Shown piece by piece: positions 47,248 through 59,200 of a DNA stretch of 64,000 bases. How positions within the stretch are numbered: position 1 is the stretch's first letter; every line of letters begins with the position of its first letter. The DNA is from Halicephalobus mephisto (Eukaryota > Nematoda > Chromadorea > Rhabditida > Panagrolaimidae), in contig SWDT01000226.1 in the NCBI GenBank assembly GCA_009193035.1, forward strand, positions 24,878 through 88,877, given 5' to 3'. The position numbers and the translations under genes are program-made. Below the pieces are notes generated by a model. It was given only the letters and a program-made list of their open reading frames with translations. It had not been told where the DNA came from and searched no databases.

Positions 47248-47439
47248 TTCTAAATGATAATGGATTTAAATTTAGTGACAAAGTTCGAAGCCAAGTGAAC
47301 CTGGCCGAGTCGGTGACAGCTCGTGCTTGGTCAAGTTTGTTTGATCTGCGCGAAACGATCGACTGTCCGTCAATACTGACCGGAAAAGTCAACAACGGAA
47401 ATGAACTTACTGATTTAGATGAAAAATTGATTTTTCGAG

Positions 47440-47740
47440 AAGTTCATCGATGAATTCGTCGATGAAGTTTAAAAAAATAAAAAAAAAAATATATATCCAA
47501 TTTTATTAATAACTATAAAATTACCCTTACTTTTTAAAAATGAACTAATATCCATTTCATCATGAAGTTCATCGATGAATTCGTCGATGAATTCGTCGAT
47601 GAATTCGTCGATGAATTCGTCGATGAAGTTTAAAAAAATAAAAAAAAATGATATATATCCAGTTTTATTAATAACTATAAAACTACCCTTACTTTTTAAA
47701 AATTAACTAATATATATTTCATCAATGACGTCATCAACCC
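47440..47740. repeat. GATGAATTCGTC minisatellite in a duplicated block
   Basis: A ~100-bp block (TTCATCGATGAATTCGTCGA, then AT-rich sequence) occurs at 47447-47530 and again at 47563-47680. In the second copy the 12-bp unit GATGAATTCGTC has expanded to about four tandem copies. Confidence 0.88.
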
Positions 47741-47837
47741 ATCCATCAACGAACTTTATATAAATCTTTTTGAACGATAATTTTAATAAATTTTGTAACT
47801 TAATAATTTAAATCTTATTAACTGGGAACTCAGTCCC

Positions 47838-49111
47838 TCAGGCAATGGACGGAATCATCACGGCAAAAATATGTTGTTTAAATTTTTTCTTTTTAATTGT
47901 TTTTCTAGTATCTTTTGTTTTTTTTTCTAACAACTTCTTACTCGATAATTCGTAAATTACGGTCTTCTTTGGAGGTGGAGACAGAGTTTGGAATTCAATA
48001 TCGCTACCGTAAAAAAAGAAAACAACGATTTCGAAAGCGGTCAAAAATGTAAATCCAAAATACAGACTCAAACTGGATCCGATGTCGATCGCGAAAACCG
48101 TCAACGAATAAGCATTTCCTGATTCGATTGTGTGAGAAATACCGGTGTTAAAACTAATGGTTACTGTAGCCGTCGAAGGATCCACTTCAGTACCGTAATA
48201 AAGGTCGACAGAGTAGCTTAATATAGGACAGTTGGAAGTTCCTTCGCAAGTGTGGATGTTGATGGATTGGTTGATGTCAATGAAGACGTTTTGAGTGGCG
48301 ATGATCCTTTGAGTGAAATCCGGAGAGGTTTCGTCGACTTGGAGACGGACATAAAAAAGTAAATTTTTATTGTAGATTATTTTGTAAAAAAATAAAAATA
48401 AATATTACAATTTTTTCGATTTAAATTTTTGGGATTTTTTAGAAACTTCTAAAACGTGAGATTTCAGATATTAGATTTTATTGGTTTTTATTAATTTTAG
48501 AAAGATTCTGGAAGTTTACAAAATTTCGGAAAATTCTAAAAATAAAGATTTTAAAATATTTTTAGTTTTTCATCAACTGATGAATGATTCTGGAAATTTC
48601 TACAGAATTCCAATTAAAATAAAAGTTCTTACAGAAGTATAGTTATCTCCAACAAGTTCAATCGTTATCATCAGAGGATTCATAGCTTCTGAAACCTCTT
48701 ATACGACCGTGAATTACTGTCTTCAGTTTCCAATTTCTCACCAAAAATAGATTCCAATTGTCTTTCATAAGATGTTACTACAGTAATATTCTCTTCCTCC
48801 AGAATCCCTTCTAGACAGTTTTCTCCATCGAAAGAAGTACAAGACAAAACTACAGTAGGAGGAACGAAAGAAACCCTCGGCAAATAAACTTCGTCTGCGT
48901 AACTCGACGAAAAAGTAACGGATTTTTGGTTACTAAGTAACTTCTCGACGAATACTCGAATGTGGACAATAAACAAAACCACAGCAAGAGCGAGGACAAA
49001 TCCGGATAAATAACGGAACCACGGTGGATGTCTACTGTGGAGGAACCTGATTCCACTGATAGAAGTGTAATCACAAAAAGCATCTTTAATGTTGGTTTTA
49101 TTTTGCTCCAT
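47838..49111 (-). CDS. DEG/ENaC-type sodium channel subunit with very short ectodomain
   Basis: Exons 49111-48742, 48688-48633 and about 48356-47838 give ~314 residues; family members usually have 500 or more. The N-terminal part shows FCDYTSISGIRFL, then PWFRYLSGFVLALAVVLFIV (first membrane helix), as in DEG/ENaC channels. The C-terminal part shows SYSVDLYYG and AYSLTVFAIDIG-SSLSLYFG, then FLTAFEIVVFFF (second helix), followed by a Lys-rich tail. The Cys-rich finger/thumb exons are absent. The His of the HG motif is Ser (TSISGIR), and the GxS filter reads GFT. The exon-3 acceptor is not a standard AG, so the exon-3 start is approximate. It may be a reduced subunit or a decaying gene. Confidence 0.68.
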
Positions 49112-50612
49112 TTAAAAAATGTTAAATAAAAAGTAAAATTTATAAATAAAAATAATAACAGGGTGTCAGAATTGCCGAAAATAAAAGCAAAACATAAATT
49201 TTCAAAATAGTAAACTAGAAATAATGATTGATAACTACATATCCAATTTTTTAATTTTTACTTCAACATTAAGGATAAAATTTATTAAACAAGTAATTAA
49301 AGGTAGACAATTTATGAAATCCTAGTATTTTCCACAACATTACTACAACTAAATGTAGTAATCCTTCTTACTACTGATCTATATCGGTCTCTTTATTGCT
49401 CTTAAACTTGGGTAATTGAATCGAGAAAGTGATAATTTAACAACTGTGGTAAAGCGAGATATAGAACATAATATATAATTCATTACGATTATTTAAAGCA
49501 TTATATAATTACGATAAACATTAACACGAATCAGACACATTAATAATGAAATGTAGAGATCCGCTTGCCTCTGTTGCATCGATGATTCATCTGCCGTCCT
49601 CCAATAATGCTATCTTCGATTGCACCGACAACAACTAATATTTTAATCCTGATCCAATCCTATGTATAGAATCAAGAAATTGAAAGGAAATGAAATAAAT
49701 TTTTTAAACAAAGAAGGATCCTATATCGTTCTTAACTGCATTGTATTGAAGTTAATTATGTTGCAAAAAGCTAAAAATTAAGATAATTAACTTTCTTGAT
49801 ATAAATTTCTAGGATATTCTAATAGACATAGAGTTGTAGAATCATGGATGTCTATATTTTTGCAATGTTTCCAGATATCTAATGAATTCTCAAAAATCCT
49901 AAAAATTTATCACTTCCAGAAAGTAAGTCTATTACACTAACTTTTTTGTGTTCAACTGTAAGCAATAAGTTAGTTTCAAAACTTTTCAGATCAAATCCGT
50001 TCCATTCGGGTTGAATATATAATTTCGATCGTTTTTTTAAAATTCTATTTTTCTAAATTTGTTTTAACCGTGTTTTCTGTTGTTTATAAAGTTGATTAAC
50101 TACAATTTTATAATGTTTTATAATTTTATTTCAAAATATAAGCGACACAGTCCACAAAAACAAATTCTTGTTTGTTTTTAGAACAAAGTAACACCGCGTG
50201 GCTTATAGTCATACTTTTAGTAGAGCATTACTTAAGAATATCCGTAGGGATTTTCCATGAATTTGATATTCACGTCAATTAGGATGTTCTGTATGGATTC
50301 TTATCTTCTTCACAAAATTTCTGGCAAGTGTGGAAAATAAAGTCAAATCATCTACGTCACTTTTTGTAAATGTGAACTTTTTCTCCAGTTGTAACTAACT
50401 ATTCGATGAAAATAAATGATCTAATTAATTCACAAATCTCCATCAATATCTTACATATGTTGAATGTTTTGCGACATACTATCAAAATTAAGGAATATGG
50501 CAAATGATGTCATCTCGAGAATATTTCATGTTTGTCAAAAGTATAAAGATTAATTTCCAACATCATAATAGCTTTTAAACGTAATTATCCGAGCTGCAGT
50601 ATTTTAATTTTC
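49112..50612. other. Intergenic, no gene seen
   Basis: Moderately AT-rich unique sequence without repeats or credible open frames. It should contain the promoter of the minus-strand channel gene. Confidence 0.5.
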
Positions 50613-51617
50613 TCAACACACGATATTAGTTATTCCTTTTTGAGGTAGTATTATGATTGTTTTCTTTGGTGGCAATATCTTGAGAACTTTTTTGAAGTAT
50701 TTGATTTTGTTTTGAATAAATCTCCTATACGGAGAAACCAAGTACAAAGTGATACAGTATTCAGCGAAAGTGTGTGTGACCACGAACATCTCCAAAACTC
50801 CCATAATCGGTCCAGAATTGGGTATTTTGAATTTAATACAAACAAATAAAAAAGTAAAAGGAATGAGTTCGAATGTGATAGTAACCAGACTTTGGGCAAT
50901 AATGCTGATCACCAAAGTTCTCTGATGCTCCTTCCTTATTAAAGACGGCAATTCATGGTAGAGTAAATAAATAAAAACAAGAAATAGTGTAATTACTGCT
51001 ACCGTTACCATCATCACGAAAATATCCGGCACAGAGTGGATTTCTTCAGCGATGAAGATGAAAGTTTTTTCTTTTGTGAACGGTTTCAAGTCAATACTGT
51101 AGTTCAGAGCTTGTTGAATCATAATCTCCTGAGAGACATTCATAGCTTTGATTCCGAAGAAAAATAATAGGAAAATAAAAAATAAGTGAAGACATCCGAA
51201 AAAACAGATCATTGGAAGTGAATGACAAGTGTTCCTGATCTTGCCGAAAAACAGTCCAAAGTATCGATAGGTTATAGTCATGCAAATACCACCGAAGCTC
51301 ATTATCATCAACGACAAAAGCACAAATAAAGCGACAACCGCAACCTGTTTGGAAGTGTTCCGTAATATTCCACCTAAGAACCCTGACGCTGAATTAAGAA
51401 GCAGTATTGGCTTAGTAATCACAGTAGCTAAAGAAAGAAGAAAGCTCCAGAGGGAGTAATTCAGAATAAACCACTTGAATCTTCCTAGGATCTTAGACTG
51501 AGTGATAATGATATAGAAATAAATAGGTGCTATAATTATCGTAATAATCGCGATGATATTACTGTAAATCATAAAGACTTTAACAACGCCTGGATCATAG
51601 AAACCTCCTGAAGCCAT
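50613..51617 (-). CDS. Serpentine chemoreceptor, srh/sri-like (Str superfamily)
   Basis: A single uninterrupted exon encodes 334 residues with seven hydrophobic segments. Family-like landmarks are YFYIIITQSKILGRFKWFIL leading into LNYSLWSF at the first loop and helix 2, a TYRYFGLF segment after helix 3, an IRKEHQRTLVISIIAQ segment before helix 6, and the SPYRRFI end of helix 7, comparable to the PYR motif of Str-superfamily receptors. The tail is short and basic. Related receptors in Caenorhabditis usually contain introns, so the intronless structure is notable. The paralogue at 53237-54277 shares the same landmarks. Likely expressed in chemosensory neurons; ligand unknown. Confidence 0.87.
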   Translation of the reverse strand: MASGGFYDPGVVKVFMIYSNIIAIITIIIAPIYFYIIITQSKILGRFKWFILNYSLWSFLLSLATVITKPILLLNSASGFLGGILRNTSKQVAVVALFVLLSLMIMSFGGICMTITYRYFGLFFGKIRNTCHSLPMICFFGCLHLFFIFLLFFFGIKAMNVSQEIMIQQALNYSIDLKPFTKEKTFIFIAEEIHSVPDIFVMMVTVAVITLFLVFIYLLYHELPSLIRKEHQRTLVISIIAQSLVTITFELIPFTFLFVCIKFKIPNSGPIMGVLEMFVVTHTFAEYCITLYLVSPYRRFIQNKIKYFKKVLKILPPKKTIIILPQKGITNIVC

Positions 51618-53236
51618 TTTCGGGATATAGCTGAGGATAAACGAAGAAAAGAAAAGTTAATGCAATCAAAAAGTTTGTTAATGCTCCTATGTACACATGG
51701 GAATTAACAAAAAGTGCAGAAATTGATCAATTATAACTTTAATGAGGAATTTTCAATAGGTCAGATTTAATAACACAATTCATATGATATTTAATGTTGA
51801 AGTTTTACCTCATTTTTGACCTTTGGCTGAAATATGAGTTTTCGTCATTCGTATGGCGAATTTTTCAAAGATTAGTTATCAAAACACTACTCACATGAGT
51901 TATCTTCTACTGGGGATTGGGATAAATAAAGCAATTTGTTTGATACAGAATTGATTTTCACAACAGTTATACTTGATGAAAGATTTGTCTGGGATATTTG
52001 TGTTCTTGCACTATATTACACTCTTTTAATAGTGTGCTTTAACATGGACTATATTTTCTTTTTAGATGAACTTTTATAAGGAATTTACTTCACAATAAAT
52101 GTGTCCACAAGAAGACTACAAAGTAAAGAGCACAATTTCAATACTAAATTATGTGTTGCATTTCGTTTTTTTCCTTAGTTGCTTTTTGATGTCACTTTCC
52201 ACCGGTACTTCAAAATGAGTAAGGTCATGTGAAGCTTCATGAAAGTAGTTGATTTCACATTTCGTAATATGAAGATATTCTCCTCTGCCAATCATTTTCC
52301 ATAAGGATATCATTCGAAGACAAGAATTGACTCAGGATTTGGGAGTGGTCTTCAATCTACAATAATATTTGAATTTATCTATGTTGAAAACGAAAGATAT
52401 GTAGTTATTATTGTGAAAAAATCTAAAGAAGTTATAAGCTAAAAAAATACTTGAGTTTTTTGTAGCGAACACAGAATCAAAGACGTTATTATAATACACA
52501 TCGTCTCTTAAAAAGTAAAAATGTTGAATGAGATCTTATGACCATTGGTTATTTCGATTTTTGAAAAGATAATGGTGAAGAATATGCGCAGCAATCAAGA
52601 AAGATCGCTAAGAACTCCATACATCTGAAAGTAGTAAGAACGAACATGGCATAAGTATTTATGAGGAAGATGGAAGAGCTTGTGAAATGTTTATCTGCAT
52701 ATTCTCTCATGAAAATGTTTGCAAAAAAATGTATAAAGTCAACGTTGTTTAGTTTTCGGCTGTAGTTACAAAGAACAAGATTTAACCCATATGCACAAAA
52801 ACAAACTACTTGACACCTCAGAATGACCAATTAGTGCTTATTAATAATTCAAAAATTTTTTCCTTCTGTGATTCCATTAATTTCATCTGTGTAAAAAAAG
52901 AAATAAAATATATTTAGCAATTTAACACAGTAGACATCTGCAACCTTTACATAGACTGAAGAATGTTTCCCAAAGAACGAAATCTTTTGCTGAAAAAGAG
53001 CCTTCTTATATGGCAATCAACGATAATTCTTTATCCAATCACTAATCCTTCATCTTTATAATGGAAAATAAATCCAATAGATAAATTTGTTTTGGTATCA
53101 AAAACTTAGCATCAATGCAAATTAACAATGCTTGTGTTTGAATACGCAAACAGAAAAATTAAAAAAATTAATATGAATAATCTGCAGATAACATTCCATA
53201 GATACGATTTATTTTGCAATTAGTTTCAAAAAACAC
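51618..53236. other. Spacer between the two chemoreceptor genes
   Basis: No repeats of note. A 93-codon minus-strand frame (52549-52830) contains a hydrophobic stretch and Cys residues but does not align with the neighbouring receptors. It may be chance or an old fragment. Confidence 0.4.
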
Positions 53237-54277
53237 TTAATACTGTACAACATATTTTGAAGTACCAGTAATCCGAATATTTGCAACAGTGCTGAGACCA
53301 GGTTGAATCACGGCTATATTTTGTTTTGGAAAATCAATCTTTAACATTTTCTTTACTGTATTCAGCTTCTTCAGAATGTAGTTTCGATATGGTAGAACAA
53401 AGTACATAGTAACGCAGTAATCTACGAAAGCATAACTGAAGGCAAGTAACTCCATGATCTGCATAGTTGGTCCAGCATTGGGGATTTTGAATTTCAACGA
53501 AAAAAATAAATAAAAAAACGGACAGAATTCAAAAAACAATGTCACAGCCACTTGGGCAATGATACTAATAATTAGAGCCTTCTGAAGTTCACTTCTCATG
53601 AAGGATCCTAGTTCTTTCTTCAGCAAATACATCAGTATTAGGAACATTCCTGTAAGACAACCAATTATTGTTAGTACTATAATGGCAGGAATATTGTAGA
53701 TTTCTTCGGAAATAAATAAAAATGTTTTTTCGTGAGTAAATGGCTCCAATTCTGGACTAACTTCAATAGCTTGTTGAATCATAACTTCTTGAGGGATATC
53801 TATTACCATCTTCGCACATATAATTAATGTAATCCACAGTATGAGATGAAGAGCAATGAAGAAAATGTACATAGGAAACGAATGACAAATGTATTTGATT
53901 TTCCCAGGGAACAGACCGAAGTAGCGATAAAACAAGCTCATGCAGATTCCGACGATGCTCATTATAGCCATTCCGAAAACAATTAACAGTCCCACTATTG
54001 AACATTCCTTTGAAGTGTGTCTAAGCATGCCTACTTGGAATCCAGAAGCTGTGTGGAGTAACACTACCGGTTTGAAAACCACACAACTTAGAAGAAATCC
54101 GAAACACCAAAAAGAATGATTCAAAAGAAACCATTTGAATTTCTTCAGTATTGACGATTGAGTAAAAATAATGTAAAAATGAATAGGAGCAACGAATATT
54201 GTAATAACTGCAATGACGTTGGTATAAACAACAATAATGTTGGTAATCGTTGGACTGAAGAATTGACTGTCATTCAT
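53237..54277 (-). CDS. Serpentine chemoreceptor, srh/sri-like, paralogue
   Basis: One exon, 346 residues, starting MNDSQFFSPTITN. It matches the gene 1.6 kb away in order and motifs: FYIIFTQSSILKKFKWFLLN with LNHSFWCF, RHTSKE where the other has RNTSK, YRYFGLFPGKI, EEIYNIPAI against EEIHSVPDI, IIAQVAVTLFFEF, FKIPNAGPT, and the LPYRNYI end. The two clearly arose by duplication and have diverged considerably. The C-terminal tail is ~20 residues longer here. There is no sign of a disrupted frame. Confidence 0.87.
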   Translation of the reverse strand: MNDSQFFSPTITNIIVVYTNVIAVITIFVAPIHFYIIFTQSSILKKFKWFLLNHSFWCFGFLLSCVVFKPVVLLHTASGFQVGMLRHTSKECSIVGLLIVFGMAIMSIVGICMSLFYRYFGLFPGKIKYICHSFPMYIFFIALHLILWITLIICAKMVIDIPQEVMIQQAIEVSPELEPFTHEKTFLFISEEIYNIPAIIVLTIIGCLTGMFLILMYLLKKELGSFMRSELQKALIISIIAQVAVTLFFEFCPFFYLFFSLKFKIPNAGPTMQIMELLAFSYAFVDYCVTMYFVLPYRNYILKKLNTVKKMLKIDFPKQNIAVIQPGLSTVANIRITGTSKYVVQY

Positions 54278-56040
54278 AAAACAAGTATAGTATTCCTAAA
54301 ATGAAAAATAACTGTAGTGAAAGTATTCCCTTAAGATAAATTATATCTACAATCAAAGTCCACACATTCAGAATATATGATCTAATTTTACTACAGATCT
54401 CATTAGATCAAGAATATTTCGCGATATCTACAAAAGTTAATTCGTATTTTTAACACGTTTTCAATTACTTTGTCAAACAATCAATTAAATAGTTAATGTT
54501 AGCATAAAAATACACTTAGTTACAAAAAAATTACTAGAAATGATTATATTAATGTAGAAAAGCTTTTGAGGTGGATTTTTGAAAGTTTGGTAAGAAAATA
54601 AAAAAATTTCCTTTTTTTCTTAACGCACAATATATGAAATTTTCTATATTTGATGAATCCCTTTATTCTCCTAGAATAAAAACGTATGTCTAAAAGGAAT
54701 CAGTGAAATTGATGAAATTAAAATAAAAAACAAATGTTGTGGAAATCGCTTATAAAAAGTTCGCTAACAAGAACAAATTCGCTCTCATTTTCTAAACACA
54801 AGATATAAAATTCCGCGCATTTATCTGATTTTTCAGTCCAAAAAGTACTTAATAAAATGAAAACAAACAAGGAATGCTCATGCTAATTGCTGTAAAGCAT
54901 ACTATATCTTACTCTCAATCTTGAATTTCAGTCAATAGACTTTTGTTATACAAAAACTTTGATTTTTTTAAAAAATTACATAGGCGTCAGTTTTTCATCT
55001 GTATTTAACGCTTACTGTACATGATTAACAGAAGGTAGCAGAATATATTTCGAAAATAATGGGAAAATCTAGACACACATTTTCACCTGCACAATTACGT
55101 TATTATTAAAATTTGAAATGAATATCAATATAAAGTTATCTAAACATAACTTTTCACTATCATGAAGGAATTTTTAGAATTTAGAATATTAATTCTCCAC
55201 AAAATATTGGGAAAATTTTAATTTTTTAATTTTTTACCGTTTGAAAGTAAGCAGGCGTCGGCATCATTGAAGAGAATTATTAGAAACAGCAATCAACTGA
55301 TGCAAAAACCAGGAATATTAGCTGCTTATAAGGAGATAAGATAAATCAAAGAAGTTTCTGAAAGCTCTTACCAGACAATAAAATATAAAGATGGAACTAA
55401 TGAACTTTATTGATCTTTTGAAGCCATAAGATTAAAGAGTTATGTTTCTATTGCAGAAAAAACTTTACAAATATATTCGGAAAAATAGTATCGTAAAAAT
55501 AGAAATAGATATTAAGAAGTTGTCTCAACACAAATTTTTTGAATCATGGAGTAATATCTAGAATTCCAGGCATTCAGATGTTCATTATAAAAGTCTACAC
55601 AAGATTCTGCAAAACTGATATGTTTTTGAAATTGGAATCAGCATCTTAAAGATTCTAAAAATTTCCATAAGATTAACGGAATTCTCTAACAGTTCCAAAA
55701 ATCTTTAGAAATTTCTATATTTCAAATACAGAAAATTTATCTCTTCTTTTATCTCCAAAACATATTTATTATTTTGTTTTCTAACAACCAAATATCCATA
55801 ATAATTCCTCTTCTGTAATACACAGAAAAAAATCTAACTTTAATAACAAATATATGCAATCATTATCGTGTGTAGTTTTTGCAACAATTGTCAACTTAAT
55901 AAGAAGCACACCATCATTGTAACAATTTTCATGGACGTTTGATCTTTCTAACACAAATTGCAACATATTTGTTATGAAAAACCGTGAAATTTGATAAAAG
56001 TTACGTTGAACGTCAAAAATTACTGGACCTTTAAAACCGA
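54278..56040. other. Intergenic, no gene seen
   Basis: AT-rich sequence without clear repeats or coding segments. Confidence 0.5.
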
Positions 56041-56042
56041 AA

Positions 56043-56069
56043 ATGCTACTCGCTGGACTTGCGCCACTC
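56043..56069 (+). other. Possible spliced 5' leader with upstream ORF for the ABCC gene
   Basis: ATG at 56043 opens MLLAGLAPL and reaches a donor CTC/GTAAGT. After an ATTATAG acceptor at 56224 the frame continues 17 codons and ends at the TGA overlapping the ABCC start region. If the leader is used, this would be an upstream ORF. Alternatively 56224 is a spliced-leader acceptor. Confidence 0.35.
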
Positions 56070-56274
56070 GTAAGTTACTATTCTTTGTGTGTGATTCTAA
56101 AGCACAAACCTTTTATGTCTTTTCTGTGTTCGTCTGTTCGACATTGCACAACGTTGAAATCTTTCTTTTATTGGATTTTCTTTCTTATTTATATTGCTAT
56201 CAACTGCTTTTCCGATCATTATAGGTTGTTTCTAAGCTTTCAAACAAGACGCATTGTATTTTGTCGAAATTAAA

Positions 56275-59200
56275 ATGAATAACTCCAATTTTCCTTTTTG
56301 CTCTTCTCCTCTAATAGAGCAATTCGATAAAAATACAACTTTCCCTCAGGCATTGACTCCTTGTTTGAGTTTTATTTTGTTTCCTTTTCTACAAATCTGT
56401 CTAAGTTTCCCTTGTTTGGTATTTCTGATTATTTACGGATACTTAGTAGAGTCTCCAAAGTTAGCCTTAACGAAGTTGTTGGTGACCAAGGGTCTTTTAA
56501 GTTTTCTTGTTGTTGTTTTTTCTGTTGTTAGAATTTTCGTCTTCTATTTTGGGGAGTTCAATCAAGACAAAGATATTTTAATTGGGAACTGTCTGGATTT
56601 CGTTAACGTTCTTTTGTTATCAGTCTGTGATCTCTGGAGATGGAGAAGGGGGATTCTAAGCTCCATCTGGGTCCATTTCGCTTGGACGACGAGATTGTTT
56701 TTCGCCGCATCTCAAACCACTTTTGTACAGTACAATATTGTAAGTTTTCTGGGTTTTTTACTTTGAGAAAACCCGAAATAGCTGAATCTTAACACGGGAA
56801 CTTGATATTTTCTATTTCCTTCCAGAACAACATCCCACTCACAGCCATCTATATTGTGGAGGTGGTCGCTTTATCTTCTCTCGTCATCCTCTACTCCTTC
56901 GTCGACAGATACCCCCAGAGTTATGAGAACTTTTACGGCAACAAGGCAAGTCTACAAGCAATGTGGATAATTTAGGAAATGCTTTCAGGCAGTTTGTCCC
57001 GACAGAATCACTTCCACTCTCGGTCGGAGCTTCTTCTCTTATGCCACCAGACTCATGACCCAAGGCTACCGAGAAAAAATAACCTACGATCATGCCTGGG
57101 GTCTGGATGAACGAAACCATCCAGAGAAGCTTCTAACTCTGTTCAGATCGAAACTTCCCCCAGAACATCTTCGTGATTCTTCCAAGAGATGGATTCCTTG
57201 GCTCTTTATTTCTCTCATGAAATCTACGGCTTTCTTTGTCATTGCGGGAGCTTTGTTGACTTTTCTCCTTGCTGTAATAATGATGGCAGACCCTATATTT
57301 TTGAAACTAGTGGTAAATTCAGTAGAGAACAATTACCCTCTCTGGTTCTTATTTGGGTTAGTGACCTTCATCTTTGTCGTGACAACGATCAGATCCTCAA
57401 TTCTGGGAAGATCATATTTCTATTGTTTCAATGCTTATATGAACGTTCAAACTATCCTTATAAACGTTATTTATGCCAAGGCTATGAAACTGTCTTCTTC
57501 AAGCAGAGTCAAGTATTCTACCGGTGAACTAGTGACTCTGATGTCTGCTGATGTAGATAGGATTAAGAATTTCTGGTTTTTATTGAAGGAATATATCTAC
57601 GCTCCTTTAATTGTAAGTTTAGGAGTTCTTTATACAATATAATTTGTTATAAGAATGACAAAAACGCAGTCATCTCTCACATAAAGCAAAATAACGCCCC
57701 TAATTTAAAATCAGTATTAACAGTAATATTCTTAGCTATAAAACAAGTGATTATGGACCAATCAAATTTTAATTTTTCAGATCGTTGCCTGTTTCATTGG
57801 CCTCGAACTATTCATCGGCCACAATGCCTTCTACGGCTTGGTCGTCATCTTCCTCTTTCTTCCCGTCAACTCGGTTTTCATCAAACTCGTCTCCAAATGT
57901 GGACAGAAGCAGATGAAACTGAAAGGCAAACGACTCAAGCTCATGACCGATGTTCTCTCAGGGATAAAGGTTCTCAAACTCTACGGCTGGGAGGAGTCCA
58001 TGAGAGCTCGTGTAGCTGTCATCAGAGCCCAAGAAGTCACTCAATTCAAGAACGCCTCTATCTACCTAGCCATCCTGGAGTCTACATTCAATCTCTGTCC
58101 TATTCTAGCTACAATAGTGTCCTTTATTGGGTACATACTTATAGACGGAAAACAGTTGACTCCTCAAGTGGCCTTCATAATTCGTTGATGCTCTTCAATC
58201 TCATGAGATTCAGTGTTTACATTCTTCCAGACCTTATCAAAGAAGCTATCAAGCTAGAGTGTCCTTGATCAGAATCGAAGACTTCCTGGCAGACGCGAAG
58301 TTCCGAAGATCGTCACAAACATCGATGTTTCCGAGACGTTGTTATAGAGGTCCAAGAAGGGAATTTCTCATGGGATCTTCCACAGAATAACAATCTCCAG
58401 TTGACGGGGATCAACTTCCAAATCAGGAAAGGAGAGTTGGTTGGTATCGTCGGGAGGGTTGGATCAGGGAAATCCTCCCTCCTCTCTGCAGTGGCCGGGG
58501 AACTGAATAGAATCTCCGGGAATTTCTACAGAAAAACGGATATCTCCATCGCCTATGTTCCTCAAGAAGCATGGATTCAGAATCTGACTTTCAAAGACAA
58601 TATTCTTTTCGGCAAGACCTTTAATGAGGACTCCTACCGCAAAACCGTCGATGCTTGTGCTCTGAGGGATGACTTGAGGATGTTCGCTGCTGGGGACATG
58701 ACCGAAATAGGAGAAAAAGGCCTGAATCTCTCCGGAGGTCAGAAAGCGAGAGTGGCTCTGGCCAGAGCTGTCTACCAGGATTCCGAACTCTATCTTCTGG
58801 ACGACACTTTGAGTGCCGTTGATAGTCATGTTGGAGCCCATATCTTCCAGAATGTGATTGGGAACGAGGGTCTTCTGAAGGGGAAGACAAGATTCTTCGC
58901 TCTGAACTCCATGAGCTTCCTCTCCAAATGCGACAGAATCATCGTCATGCAAGGTGGTTGATTTTGTTAAAATTTAATTGTCCGCTCTTTTCAGAAGGCA
59001 GAATCGTCAATGTTGGGACCTTTGAAGAACTCGTTTCTTCAGGTAATTCTACGTTTGATGAACTGGTCAAGGAATTCCGAATGAAACAAGAGGAAGAAGT
59101 GGAAGAACTCGACAATGTGTTGAACGACTTGGTTGGTTCTCTGTCACCTTCCCCGACTAAACAGTTAAGGAGGAGAACCACAAGTTCCGAAGAAGTTCCC

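Noticed and set aside
52549..52830. Fragment of a third chemoreceptor
   Set aside because: Hydrophobic but lacks the conserved receptor motifs of its neighbours.
58265..58350. A 48-nt intron (58300-58347) to explain the ABCC frameshifts
   Set aside because: GT...AG can be drawn but the join is still out of frame with NBD1 and would remove homologous sequence.
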